This document shows positions 36,401 to 48,100 of a stretch of DNA of 64,000 nt, in pieces. Source of the DNA: Linanthus parryae. Taxonomy: Eukaryota; Streptophyta; Magnoliopsida; Ericales; Polemoniaceae. The position numbers and the translations under genes were made by a program. The notes under the pieces were generated by a model. The model was not told the origin of the DNA. It ran no database searches and saw only the letters and a list, made by a program, of their open reading frames with translations. How positions within the stretch are numbered: position 1 is the stretch's first letter; the number at the start of each line of letters is the position of its first letter. The stretch is from positions 54,163,665 to 54,227,664 of the forward strand of contig JALGPY010000010.1 in NCBI GenBank assembly GCA_023055425.1, written 5' to 3'.

Positions 36401-39400
36401 AAACTTATTAAAAACACGAGTGTCATTTTTAACTCAAGGATTTCCCAAAATGTTTCAAAAAGGGGGAAACGCGTCTCCGGGAAGTTCCGCATAAGTTCCG
36501 GACTCATTACTTTTACCCTAACAACATGTGGCGTTCAGGGAGCGTTCAGGGGAGTACCCGCGGAGTTCCGGAGACCGGGACGTTCCCGGAACGGGGACGT
36601 CACCCTTCATGGAGTTTCCGTGCATCATAGCCCCCTGTAGTTTGAGTGAAGGACACTTTCATCACTTTTAGTTTCAGAAAGAACACTCACATTTGAACCC
36701 CTTGTAACTGATGGAGACTAACGGTCATGGTATAAAAAGACGTTTATGCCACTATATTTATGTAATTATTTACTGAAAAAGCACTTCACCCTACCCTCTC
36801 TCTCCTTCCTTACCAACCTAGCCTCTGCCTCTAGCCTGACATGTTTGGTTTCTTGGGAGAAGCAATCTTAGGTCGTTCTTCGTCAGGATAGATCATTCTG
36901 GAGGGTTCTTCGGTTCTGCAGTCAAGGCTCGACTCAGCCTAGGACCGACGCTGGATCGATTGACTTCTTCAGTGAAGCAATCTCATGTCTGTTCAGGTTG
37001 GCTTTGTATGGCAGCGGATTAACTCTGTAACATCATCGGAGCTGATAGGTCTGGTGGCGTCTTGGATGCCTGGGCAATCTGGAAATTGTTTTAGTGTTGC
37101 AATTTGGAGTTTAGCTTGGTGCCCAATTGAGGTTCAATTAGTTGTTATCTCTTGGTCACGTTGAATTCAGTAGTGTGGTGATGGCTGTGCTTGAGGTGGT
37201 TGGTGGGTGTGTGGAGGTTGTGATAATGGTTGGTTTGATTTGTACAGGTTTGTTGATTTGAGGTTGGTTTTGTATAACACCCAAAATTGTCTTTGATTAG
37301 CTGACCCCACACCCTGCATAACGTTGTCGGCAAGAGGGGGTGAAAGTGTCCATGCGTTTGGGACCATGAGGGGTGTAAGTGTCCTTTCTGAAGCAGAAGG
37401 GGTGAAAGTGTCCTTCATTCATGATACAGGGGCTGAAAGCGTCTTTTACCCTGAGTCACATTTCAATGATCCTGAAGAATGAAAGAAAAATCCTAAGATA
37501 AAGCGGGAATGTAGCTGTAATTTCAAAACTCTCCGTAAGAGAGTGGCATGTAACTCTGCATTCTCCTTCGGAGTTCACCAACTATAAAAGGGTATGTGCT
37601 CGATCAGGTGGAGCTCTGTTATGGAAACCTCTGGGTAGCTTGCTGATACTAGAGTTCCATAGGGAGAAAGTTTCAAGAGTGTCACCAGCATCCCTATTTA
37701 AACAGATCTAGATTCTAGACCATTGATAATCCTATGGGCAGGATGAAACATGCATATCCCAGTTCTATTAGTATGCAAAATGGAGTATGCCTAATATTTG
37801 TAACTTGAGTTTGTTTCACTCAATGCGTTGTGCTTCTTTCCTTGCTTATCTGAGGATCAAGTCCAGAAGTTTATGTTACGTACGGATTTTCAAATTGAAA
37901 TTATGAACAGTTTTGAAGGATGGTTTGTTATTTATTGGGTGCTCTCCTTGTATTTGAAGGGTACATTCTCAAGAATTCAGAGACAACTTTTTCTCTTATA
38001 GAATCATCGGACACATGCAAGTATGACAATTTAATTCAAATAAATTTAATTAGGAGGCTATTGGGGTTTTCTTTTCCTGCTTTCCAAGGTCATGAAAATT
38101 GAAAAGCTGAAGCCTTACCTCATCTGTGTATAGGACAGTATCACAAATTTCATGATTTTAATACTGATTTCTTTTCTCGGAAAGTACCAAGTACTTCTTT
38201 ATTTACTTTCATTCATGTATCAAGTAAAAAGGTGAACATAAAGTCTTTACGCAGAAGGAAAGCAGGAATATTTTCAGGCATATGAAAGAATGGCAGAACA
38301 GAAGGTATTGACAACATTTCTGCATTACAGTCTATCCACCTCGGCAATTCAACAAGTTGTAAAGTACAAAATAAAAATTGCAAAACCATTAAAATTTCAC
38401 ATTGCTAATATCATTCTACACTTATTATTGAAAAAAAAAAAAAAAAAAACTTAATTTTGTTAAATTTGTATCATAACAAACTTCAATTATGCCTTTTGTA
38501 GCACTTTTAAGACTTTAAAGACTTCATTTTTTATATGGTATTCCCTATGGATAATAATCAAATTTAGAATCAAATGTAAAAATAGCCAGATATAGGGCTT
38601 CTAGGAGTTTTCTGAGAAATACTGAGATAACTAACCGTACAAAAGCATGGACATCGATTAATTTCACTGAGTAAATGCTCTTCCTAAGTAGTTGGAAGAA
38701 GGCACTGGCCAAAACTGAATTTCCGAAATCCTTTAGTGGGAAAACCAAATAGATAGTATTGGGTCAACCGAGCACACAAGTTATCCACGGAACACATTTT
38801 TCTCCATACGGCAAGAACGGGTAAGGGTATAGAATGCTTAAGCCGGAAGTTAAAAAACATACCATTAGTTGTCAAGAATGATGTATCATGACTAGTTCTA
38901 TATTGTGTATCGTATGGGTATCATAATGAGAAGGCTGTATCTTGAATCAGATTACATTTATGTAGTTAGAGAACAGCATAACAAAACCTTCCAAAGCTCG
39001 GAACGATTTTGACCTATGTTTGCGGATCACTATTACAAGTGATGTATATGAATCTACCAGGTCTAATTTGTATAATATAACAAGATAATTAGATATTGAA
39101 GTTTCCAACCTTGCAGAGGGAATGAAATAAACCCGACATAATTCAAAGCAACATCAGTTCAATATGGCTTACATATAGCAATTTTAGTAGTCTTACCTCA
39201 AAAGTATCAATCAATTCTTGTAGAGACCAGGGACATAGTGATTAGAAGAGAGTAGTTGTTCTATAAAAGGCTCGAAAGAATCGTTCAGAAAGATACACTA
39301 ATAGATATCAGTGTCTTTTCATTGTATTATACAGTATACTATATATATTACAGCTAATATGGAGTAGCATTGTTGGGTGAAGTATATAATACTCCTATAC

Positions 39401-41861
39401 AAATAGCCAAATACATATGTGTGTGTATTAATTAATATGTGAACCATATTTAGATATACAGGATACAGCAAGGCCATTAACAGGTCATTTTGAGTGCATC
39501 GTCCTGCATTGTATGACAATTAGGATATAACTATGACTTTACATCAGATATTTCTTCATGGGGGACTTACAAGATCTAAGAAGGCTTTGCACATACCGCA
39601 TAAACAGCGTACAATGTCAATGCATAAAGCTGAACTGATGTACTCGCGTTAACTGTTAAGTACTTGTATGAAGGACTAAAGCCTTCATGGTTCTGAAACA
39701 CTGCAACTACAATGCAAATACTTATATAACTACTAGTTAGTCTTTCTGCATGAAAAGGAAAATAAGCCTGTAAATCCTTTTACGTAACCTAGCTTCCAGG
39801 TCACTGACGTTTGTGATCTAAAGTTTGATCTACCTTTGCTAGTGGATTGCTAAATATATTTTCAGATTTTGATCTCATTACTCTTGTAGAGAAGCTAATT
39901 TACAATTTTACTCTACCTTTTTGACTGATAGTAACTTTACAGTTGACTTTTGAGTTGACTGTTGACTTTATTTGACCGAAACTAGTAGTTTGACATATGC
40001 TTTGCAGATAACCTAGATGAAATTTGCTCTACCAGCAACTGAATTTTCGTACCAATAGTATACCTCCACCTTCTTCTTGAGAAATGGCAGTAGTATAGGC
40101 ATGTTTGGTATCGCTGAAAATCGGTTTCTTTTCAACAATTTCGTTTGTTATGTCGGCCGATTTTAATCTGATAATCTGCAGATTAAAATAATCTCTGTGC
40201 AATTGTAGAATCTCCAAAATTGGGGATTATGCAGCTGAAAATCTCTAAAAAAATAATTTGATATTTCTTTACATTAGCATGATCATAGTTCAGTTATAAA
40301 TATGTGTATTCAATTACTTGACTTTAGAGCACTTTAAATTTTGTTAAATGGATCAAGTTGGTGATCTATAAATTCAGCTCATACCAAACAGATTGTGATT
40401 CTCAATTAAGTTGGATTTTCTTTTCAGATTATTTCAGCTGATTCTTGAGATTTTCAGCTGGTACCAAACAAGGCCGTAGTGTTCTCTCCCCTTCCCATAA
40501 GACTCCATCATCCTGGCGTAACTTGCTCTGCTAACCCAATCACGTTTATTGGTGTAATATTCAACTTGCTATATGAGATTTTTGTGAGGTCATATTCATA
40601 GAGGAAGTAATAATCCCATTCTGACTTCTGATATATAACTTAACATCCCTCACTGTGTTTGTAGCGACACCTAGATTCTATTACTCTTTGTTTAATATAC
40701 TAGTATAAACTATCAAAGTCCCTTTAAAATATTCACATTATGAACACACAATAGATCTGGTTGATAAATTTTAAGATGATGACTTCAAACAGTTCAAGTG
40801 GTAGAGCAATAAAAGTCCATTCAAACAACAATTCGAAGATAACTAATTACCAATTGTAATTGCACTAAAAGAGGTTAGTATCTAGATGAAACCACAAGAC
40901 AGAAGAATGAAAATTTAGTCTGTACTGAAATATGAACTTACGAAGTCACTTACTTCACAGCTTGTTCTGAAAAATGCTTTCCGGGTTGCCTCTGCCGGAG
41001 CGTATGCAAATCACCTCCTGGACAAAATTCCATTACCAAACAAGAAAACTTTTCTGTCTCAAAATGAGAGTACAATGTTGGAAGGAATGGATGATCCAAA
41101 CACTGTAATATTTCTCGTTCTGTCTGAGCGCGAAGCAGCTTCTTCCGCAGAGCCAGTGATGATTTGTCCATAACCTTCATAGCATAGCAGCTCTTAGTGC
41201 CACTCAACTCTGAAAGATACACACTACCGATATCTCCACAACCCAATCGCTTTAGCAATCTGAAATGGCTCAAACCCAAAACACCATCCTTGGCTCGAAC
41301 GGCTTGAATGGCTTCCCACCTTGAGTCATTCCCTTTATGAGGTTTGTAGCCGCTGCTGCTTAAGCTGCTAGAGGTACTTTCATCACTGACGTCCGTGCCT
41401 GTGCTACCTCTGCACATGCTGCTCTTCCCACTCTCAACAAAGTCAACTGGGCCGCTAAGTTTAGCATTTCCACTAGTCTTTGGGTCGCTAACTTTGGATG
41501 CTTTCTTTTCCAGATAAGCTTCACAATCATGAGAATCATTGGCTTCACGGACTGTTGGACTTAAATTCTTCACTACTTGACTTGAATCAGTGAAAGCTAA
41601 GCTTAAATCTAATCTATCGGCTAGTGCATTGGCAGATCCGTTTTGACCAGTAATCACTGGTTTGTCCTCGTTTGACTCCTTACTGAGCAGTGTGGTGGCA
41701 GATTGATGCACTCTTGGTAAGTTTTGGGGGGTCGCAAGCTCTGATTTACTTGACTTATCAACTAGCAAAGGTGAAGGCTTGAAGGAATTTCCTTCAAAAG
41801 TTTGATCAGCACTCATCTTTCTCTGCTTCTTGGGGGAAGTTCGGACAGACTTTGAGGCCAT
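32882..41861 (-). CDS. D6PK-type AGC-VIII protein kinase (three coding exons)
   Basis: A serine/threonine kinase of the plant AGC1/D6PK group. Members phosphorylate PIN auxin exporters at the plasma membrane. Exons are 41861-40954, 34155-33854 and 33465-32882; they sum to 1794 nt, or 597 residues plus stop. Residues 1-199 are Ser-rich and unstructured. The glycine loop (GCGDIG) begins near residue 207. Next come catalytic Lys229 (YAMK), YRDLKPEN with Asp325, and the plant-specific DFD at 343-345. A long Cys/Pro-rich activation-loop insertion follows, then [14 protein letters not shown] and the C-terminal EFDFF motif. All catalytic residues are present. The ATG giving MASKS is preferred over one 12 codons upstream. 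Family and D6PK-like naming are firm; the exact orthologue is not. Confidence 0.9.
33462..33849 (-). mobile_element. PIF/Harbinger MITE that forms kinase intron 2
   Basis: The 388-bp element has + strand ends GAGCCTGTTTGGCATCC and GGATACCAAACATGCAC, and TTA on both sides (33459-33461 and 33850-33852). Deleting it with one TTA joins TCGAG, TAA and ATCCAAG, which reads S-S-K-S-K in the kinase frame exactly as in intact D6PK-type genes. As an intron it has GTAAGT at its start. Before its AG lie a CTAAC branch-like site and a T-rich tract. Splicing adds a single serine codon. Confidence 0.9.
33854..34155 (-). other. Kinase coding exon 2
   Basis: Begins after acceptor ATGCAG with [16 protein letters not shown]. 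It covers the catalytic loop, the DFD and most of the activation-loop insertion. It ends CFDPRFFS at a GTAAGT donor (33853 downward) built from exon, target duplication and MITE bases. Confidence 0.88.
34359..35227 (+). mobile_element. 5'-truncated LINE with 19-bp target duplication
   Basis: It is flanked by AACAAAGTCATCATGTTGC at 34340-34358 and 35228-35246. It ends in a short A run, as expected of target-primed reverse transcription. It encodes the C-terminus of a plant L1-type ORF2. First comes a reverse transcriptase zinc-binding motif ([15 protein letters not shown], in which the first cysteine lies at the target duplication). Then an RNase H-like domain follows ([22 protein letters not shown] near 34720). 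A frameshift near 34910 moves the last part ([14 protein letters not shown] to NVIWDLI) to another frame. It lies about 200 bp from kinase exon 2, antisense to the gene. Confidence 0.85.
35397..35702 (+). mobile_element. Copia LTR remnant with primer binding site
   Basis: A CT-rich LTR tail ends TTTGTCTTCA at 35690, directly followed by TGGTATCAGAGC (35691-35702). The start is uncertain, perhaps near a TGTGTTAATAC. No gag or pol follows, so the element is truncated. Confidence 0.65.
36629..37436. mobile_element. Fold-back DNA element with about 70-bp inverted ends
   Basis: The left end reads AGCCCCCTGTAG, then GAAGGACACTTTCA and TTTCAGAAAG. The reverse complement of the right end reads AGCCCCTGTATC, GAAGGACACTTTCA and CTTCAGAAAG. 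A further GACACTTTCACCCC motif repeats inside the right arm. No target duplication could be found. No transposase was seen. Confidence 0.65.
40098..40475. mobile_element. PIF/Harbinger-like MITE in kinase intron 1
   Basis: The 378-bp element starts GGCATGTTTGGTATCGCTG and ends CAGCTGGTACCAAACAAGGCC. The ends pair as TIRs and resemble those of the MITE in intron 2. The 3-bp target duplication is imperfect, so the outer edge may be off by a few bases. Confidence 0.7.
40954..41861 (-). other. Kinase coding exon 1
   Basis: Encodes residues 1-302 plus two bases of codon 303. It covers the disordered N-terminus and the ATP-binding lobe, ending HFSEQAVK. The donor is GTAAGT at 40953, splitting the AAG codon completed by exon 2. 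Confidence 0.88.
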
Positions 41862-43215
41862 TAGGAAAAGAAAAATCTGATTGGTTAATTGGTCCAAACA
41901 AACCCATCAATCAGTTTTCAGAAACTCCATTACTTCTCTCCAAGTTTTCAGTCTCCGAATCCATCAAGGGACTTCTTAAAAAAGCTCTACACTGATACAT
42001 AAAAATACAATCAAGAAATCACAGAGAGAAAGGAGAATCTAGATGCAATATATAGACGAATTAATGTACTTAAATCCGGGTCGGTAGGCCATCAAAATTC
42101 AAACAATAGATTCAGCTTCAACCGCTTTTCATGTCAATTTATACGTGGGTGGTTGGTGGGATTGGTGGGGATTATCATCCAAATGAACTCAGATCCATAT
42201 AGCATTACCATGAACAAATGAATTTCAAGATTCATTCTTATCGAACATATTTATAAGACAGGATGAGCATCACTTGACAATGACTACAAACCATACAACA
42301 CTTTGAAGAAATGGGAAAAATAATAGGAAGAATGACAACCATTGACATGCAAATTGCAAAACCCAAATCAAATGCCAGTTCAAGAAATGAACCATGCATA
42401 TCCAGCAAGAACTACAGCATCAAAGAAATGCAAATAGAAAAGGCACAATCCAGTACCTCAAATTTGAATCATTTTTTCTTTTCAGATGAGATCATGAGAG
42501 TAACAGGCATATTGCAATTCATAAACAAATAATTGATGGGCAAAAATGAAATCACTGAAAAAGGTGTTCTAGGATCATCAAGCACCACATGGCAAATGGG
42601 ACAGCCACCAAACCCACGAATGCAAACAACACAGAAAAGTAAAAAAATAAAATGTTATTTCAAAAGGCACAGATCTTCAACACAGACCCACATCTCCAGA
42701 TTCCAAGCCCTACCACCCAAAGGATCTAAAACCCTCCCACAAACACCCATATGCAAGAAAACAAAGCAGTGGCCAGAAAACACCATACCCACGAAGCAAA
42801 TCTCAGGAGAAATGCGGAAGTACTAAAAAAGAAGCCCAACAAAAGTAGTACCTGAAAGGATAAAGCCTTCGAACTTTAGGTTTTGCTTTAGGGAAATGCA
42901 GGAAGTGGGAACGATAGAGACACGAGAGAGAGACCTTCTGCTCCAACAATGTGAGGAGAAAGACAGAGGAAAACAGTGTATTCGGGGGAGTACTTGTGGG
43001 CTGCTGTGTCTTGTCTTCAGTACTGAAACTGAGAGGTTGGGGGGAGATTAGAGAGAAATATAGTGGGGTATTGTATTTGGGGGTCAAAGCTAATGGAAAG
43101 TGTGTCCAAGATACCGATGAGTCCCAACAAGGACCACAAAATAAGCTTCTTCTAATTTTTTGGCAAAATTGCACCGCAAATACAAAAAGTTTGTTTTTTC
43201 GAGCAAGTAGGTACC
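41862..43215 (-). promoter_or_regulatory. Kinase 5' leader with probable leader intron, and promoter
   Basis: A donor CTTTCAG|GTACTA at 42852/42851 and an acceptor ATGTATCAG at 41992 suggest a leader intron of about 860 bp. The leader exon would lie in the CT-rich sequence above 42852. No TATA box was assigned. A hAT MITE lies immediately upstream from 43216. Confidence 0.5.
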
Positions 43216-43519
43216 CAGGGCCGTCTCTACCATTAGGCCAACTTACGGCTTGCCTAGGGCCCAGTATCAGGAGGGGCCCAATTTTCAATAACAATAAGGG
43301 TTATATAAAAAAATCACATATGTATAGTTTGATTTACACTTTCCTGTGATAAAAAATATTGAATTACAATCAAATTAAATATATTGTTTAGGCAACAAAT
43401 CTAAATCCTTCTACTTTCTTAAAGTAACATGTGATGCTGGTATGCATATTTTTCTTTTACAAAGGGGGCCCGACGAGTTAGATTCGCCTAGGGCCTCCGG
43501 AAACATAGAGACGGCCCTG
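43216..43519. mobile_element. hAT MITE with perfect 8-bp target duplication
   Basis: The 304-bp element has ends CAGGGCCGTCTCTA and ATAGAGACGGCCCTG, and TAGGTACC on each side (43208-43215 and 43520-43527). No coding capacity. It lies upstream of the kinase gene, between it and the divergent transposase gene. Confidence 0.92.
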
Positions 43520-43834
43520 TAGGTACCCAAACTCAAAAACCATGCAGTCACGGTCCCAAACTTTCAAAATCCGAGAAATTGGGTACCTGTTGCTAACAGC
43601 CGTTACTCAAGTGAACGGAAATTGACATATGGCTGCCACGTTACTTTTGAGTGGCTATGTATACAATTTTTTATAAACAGTTGGTATTTTAGTAACCCGG
43701 CACCCGACCCGGACCTATTATAACCCGCCCCAAACCCCTATTACCCGACCCAGATCATTTTTCCCCCTTAATCCAGTCGACGGGGATTAATCTCGATTAC
43801 ACTTCTCAAAACAACCACAGGAAGGACGAAGTTA
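43520..43834. other. Intergenic stretch
   Basis: Contains (A/C)CCCGACCC-type phrases near 43700-43755. No gene was seen. Together with the CACCGCAAATAC phrase near 43170 it could be decayed transposon end sequence. Confidence 0.35.
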
Positions 43835-44313
43835 CACTATGTTTGGGAATGAGGTGAGAAAAGAAATGATGAGAAACTTTAATTTATGTGAGAAAATAAA
43901 TGATAAGAAATTATTTAGATTTCTCACATATTTGTTTGGATTACTTAAGTGAGAAATGATAAGAAAATGTTATACTTTCTCACCTCCTTTGTTTGGTTAG
44001 CATATTAATGGAAAAGAAAAGAAACTATTTTAAAGATATTACCAAAATAATCTTCATTAATATTATGATTAGGCAATGTTTTATTTTATTTATGGCTAAT
44101 TCTGTCACAACAAAAATATTGACACTCATATAGTTTCTTTTCTCACCAAATCTCACCACTTTTGGTGAGAAACAAAAATTGGATTATGTGAGATTTCTTT
44201 TCTCCTGATTTCTCACGAATTCTCACCTAAAAAGTAATCCAAACACGAATGAGAAAACATTCTCTCACCAATTCTTTTCCTTTCTCACCAAATCATGTAA
44301 TCCAAACACACTG
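43835..44313. mobile_element. PIF/Harbinger MITE, TSD TTA
   Basis: The 479-bp element starts CACTATGTTTGG and ends CCAAACACACTG, with TTA at 43832-43834 and 44314-44316. It is rich in GTGAGAAA repeats on one half and TTTCTCAC on the other, so the two halves can fold together. Confidence 0.85.
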
Positions 44314-44316
44314 TTA

Positions 44317-45167
44317 GGGTTTGGAGAGAGGTTAGTGCCCAAAGGAAATCGCCACCGTCCTGTAGTGTTGTCGGAGTGAAGGAGGTCGCCGTCGAGTAGT
44401 GCTGTCGGATTTAAGAAGGAGGTCGCCGGAGATATCCTGAGTTCGAGTGTTTTCGCCTCTGCATCAATGTCGGTTGTTCGAGGAACTACCGAACTGATAT
44501 GGCCCAATTCCGGTAAGAAACTAATCCAATTCCGGTAAGAAATATCTTCAGTTTTGGAAAAGTTGTATGATTTGTTCTTGTTATGGGTTACTGCGATTGA
44601 ACATTCACTGCATTGGCAAACGGTTTCTAAGATTAAAACCATCCCTGTGATTCATCTTGATAGTGGTTAGTTAGGGTTAGTAAGAGTTTTGCTAAATACT
44701 TGTCAGAAAGTTGAAATAAGGATTATATTATTCAATTCTCAACTGGTCCCAAGTGGTGTTAGTTTATAGTAGTTCTGATGCATGGGTTCTTGCATTCTAT
44801 TGCTTTTCAATTGACCCCAATTTCTTTATGAAATGTTGCTGCATTTTTTTCTCAAAAAACAAAGAAAAAAAACTGTTGCTGCATTTTCAAGACACTTTTT
44901 CCTACTTTACAGTGTTTTTTACCATTATTCTCTAGTTATCTTGTTGTGCTTAGTATTTCTATATGTTGCATAGTAATTCCTTCACAGTGACCACCATTTT
45001 GTGTCATATATTGCATTTTTTATGTAATGTTTTCATGCATTGACTATGCACTTTATGTGCTGTTTTCATTCACTGTTTTTATGCATTCTTTATGTTCTGT
45101 TTTCATGCACTGATTTGTATATTCTTGGTGGTTGTTGTATGTTGCAGGTCTTGGAAACTTAGAAGAC
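44317..45167 (+). promoter_or_regulatory. Upstream region of the MuDR-type transposase gene
   Basis: Likely promoter and 5' leader. An acceptor TGTTGCAG just before the ATG at 45168 suggests a leader intron. GT donors occur after the GTCGCCGG-rich stretch (44340-44470). No TATA box was assigned. Confidence 0.4.
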
Positions 45168-48100
45168 ATGTTCACATTGAAAGTGCATCATGGAGGGTAT
45201 GTACAGCACAGGCCAAGGGTTGTATATGTCCAAGGGAGTATTGACTACATTGACCTACTTGATTGTGAAAGGTTTAGTCTTCAAGACCTAAATTATATCC
45301 CCAAACACATGAAGTATGAAGGGATTATAACGATGTACTACAAGGTGCCTGGTACTAGCCTGGATCAAGGTTTGAGAATATTATATGGGGATAAGGACAT
45401 AATGGAGATGCTTAGCTATCTGCCAAAAGAGAGTGACAGGAGAGTGATTGAAGTGTTCTTTGACCACCTAAACTTGAATGCCGCAGGGCCACAAATAGAA
45501 GTTGCAGCAGTTAATTTTCCTATAAGTGTCATTCATCAAAACTGTCTAACTGTTTCCCAACAAGACAAGGTTGATAAATCCAAACCTTCTAAAGATAAAG
45601 GCAAGGCAAAAGTTGGTGAGAGAAATGTGAATGAAGGAGGGCTTCCTGAGATTGAAGAAAGGGTGGTTCAGGAGGGATTTGGAGTCTTTGCTGGTGGTGG
45701 TGAGCAAGAAGAGGGTCACAGCAGTGATGAATCACACTCAGATTTCCATGATGAGGACTATGCAATGCCTAGTGAAGATGACTTCTTGTATGACTCCTTC
45801 ATAGACAAGGATGTTGAGTATGCAGGAGAAAGTAGTAAAAGAGCAAGGCCAAGGAAGGGAGACATAGAAGTGAATGTGCAAGAATCTGAAGATGAGGACA
45901 TTGAAGATGGAGATGAAATTGATGATGACATTAAGAGTAGAGATGGGTCAGAAGATGAAGGTGAAAACTGGCCTGATTTTAATGCATCTACTGACATGGA
46001 AAACGTGGTGTTCACAGAGAAACTTCTATTTTCAAATGTGAAGGAGTTTCGGGCAGCTGTTGTAGAGTATGCCATCCAGCAAAGGAGACCTATTCTGTTT
46101 GTGAAGAACACTAAAATTAAGTGCAGGGTTGTGTGCAAAAAGGAATGTGGTTGTGACTGGTTTGTGTATGCAAGGAAGATGCAGGGTGTCGACACATTTC
46201 AAGTGAAGAAGCTTCATGACATACACAAATGCCCTAAAGTGTACACGTACAGATATGTCACAGCCAAATACATAGCTGGAAGGTATGTTGACCAAATTAA
46301 ACTCAATCCACAGTGGCCACTAGGTGAATTTCAAGTCCAAGTTCAGAAGGACCCGAAGCTCAATGTGAGTAAATACAAGCTCTACAGGGCTAAGAAGCTT
46401 GCTGAGAACATGGCTGATGGAACCGTTCTAGAACAATATGGTCTGTTGTATGATTACTGTACGGAGTTGATGAGGGTGGATCAAGACAGAAGTTGCAGTT
46501 TTGTGAGTGAGAGGATTGGAAATACAGAAAGAAGAAGATTCATGAGAGTTTACATATGTTTTGGTGCATTGAAGAGGGGGTTCAAAGTTGCTTGTAGGCC
46601 TGTGTTAGGGCTGGATGCATGTCACATGAAGGGTGGCACAAGTATGCAGCTCATGACTTGTGTTGGTGTAGATCCAAACAATTGTCAATACCCTATTGCA
46701 TTTGCAATAGTTGAGAGTGAGTGCACTGATTCATGGAAATGGTTCATGGATCTTATTAAAAAGGACCTTGACGTTGATAACGATAGTGCTTGGACAATCA
46801 TCTCTGACAAGCAAAAGGTATTTGTTCTGTTGCTTTCATACTCTAATTTTAATCCCAAATTATAATATATTCATGTCATGCAACTTGTTGCCTTATTTTT
46901 CAGGGTCTAAGGAATGCTCTAGCAAGTAAATTACCTGGAGCTGAACACAGGTTTTGCGTGCCGCACTTGTACGAAAACTTTAGAAAAGCCCATAGAGGTA
47001 AGTCTTTGAAAGATAAACTTAGAGATGCAGCCCAAGCTAGCACTGTACAGGAATTCGCAGAGCACATGGAACAATTGAAGGGCATGTCTTTGGAGGCTTA
47101 ACAATGGGTTTTGAAAGACAAGAACCCCACAGAATGGTCTAGGTCTCACTTTCAGACACACTCCAAGTGTGATATAATGTCCAACAACATGTGCGAATCT
47201 TTCAACAAGAACTTGTTGGAAGCAAGAGAGAAGGCGATACTGTCTTGCATTGAAGCCATTAGATGCCTCTTGATGAAAAGGCTCCATTTAAGAAGAGAAC
47301 AGGGGGATAAGTGGAGAGGTAAGCTATGCCCTAACATACTCAAAATGTTGGAAGGAATAAGGGAGGAGTCATTTAAGTGTGAGGCTAATGCCTGGTGTAT
47401 TTCAAGTGAGACAAAATATAACCGATTGTTCTCAGTTAACTTGGTGGAGAGGACATGTTCATGTAGGAGGTGGGAGCTTACTGGTATTCCATGTTCACAT
47501 GCAGTTTGTGCAATTCACTTAAACCACGAAAATCCAGAAGGTTATGTGGATAAGGCTTATCACACATGTACTTATAGGCTGGCATATGAGGGTATGATTC
47601 ACCCTATCAATGGGAGGAGGATGTGGCCTAATTCAGGAAGACTTCCCTTAGAACCACCAACCTTCCACAAGCAGCCTGGGAGGAATAAGAAGAAAAGGGT
47701 AAAAGGCCATAATGAAGATATTCCAAGTGATGAAGAAGTTGATCCTATACCATCTAGTGTCTACCCAAGGAAGAAAATGACATCAACTTGCACAAATTGC
47801 AAAAAAATGGGTCGTAACAAGAGGAGTTGCAAACAACCACCACACACATCAGATTCACACATCAACTCACAGGTATTAATTTTACATTCGAGTAAGGTTT
47901 AATTGTACTTTCTGCTCTATGTTGTCACCAATTGAATTTCTATTTTGCACAGAATGTGGATCTTGGAGCTGATGAAAATGTTAGTCAAGATGTGAATGTG
48001 CCAATTACTTCACAGCCCGACGAGATAAGTGTCGTAAAAAAAAAGCAAGTGAGACCAAGGAAATCATCCAAGACCAATAACTCAAAGGTAGCAGCATTTG

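Larger units (their letters stand above)
34156..40953 (-). other. Kinase intron 1, 6.8 kb, packed with insertions
   Basis: The borders are GTAAGT...CAG on the - strand. The intron contains, by + coordinate, a LINE fragment, an LTR remnant, a TA/CA microsatellite zone (about 36025-36125), a fold-back element and a MITE. The remaining sequence (about 35703-36020, 36130-36620, 37440-40097 and 40476-40953) shows no gene. It includes an A-run at 38431-38449. Confidence 0.8.

Noticed and set aside
43140..43215. Possible left TIR of an autonomous MULE around the transposase gene
   Set aside because: The phrase GGCAAAATTGCACCGC resembles MULE ends, but no matching inverted copy was seen to the right of 49057.
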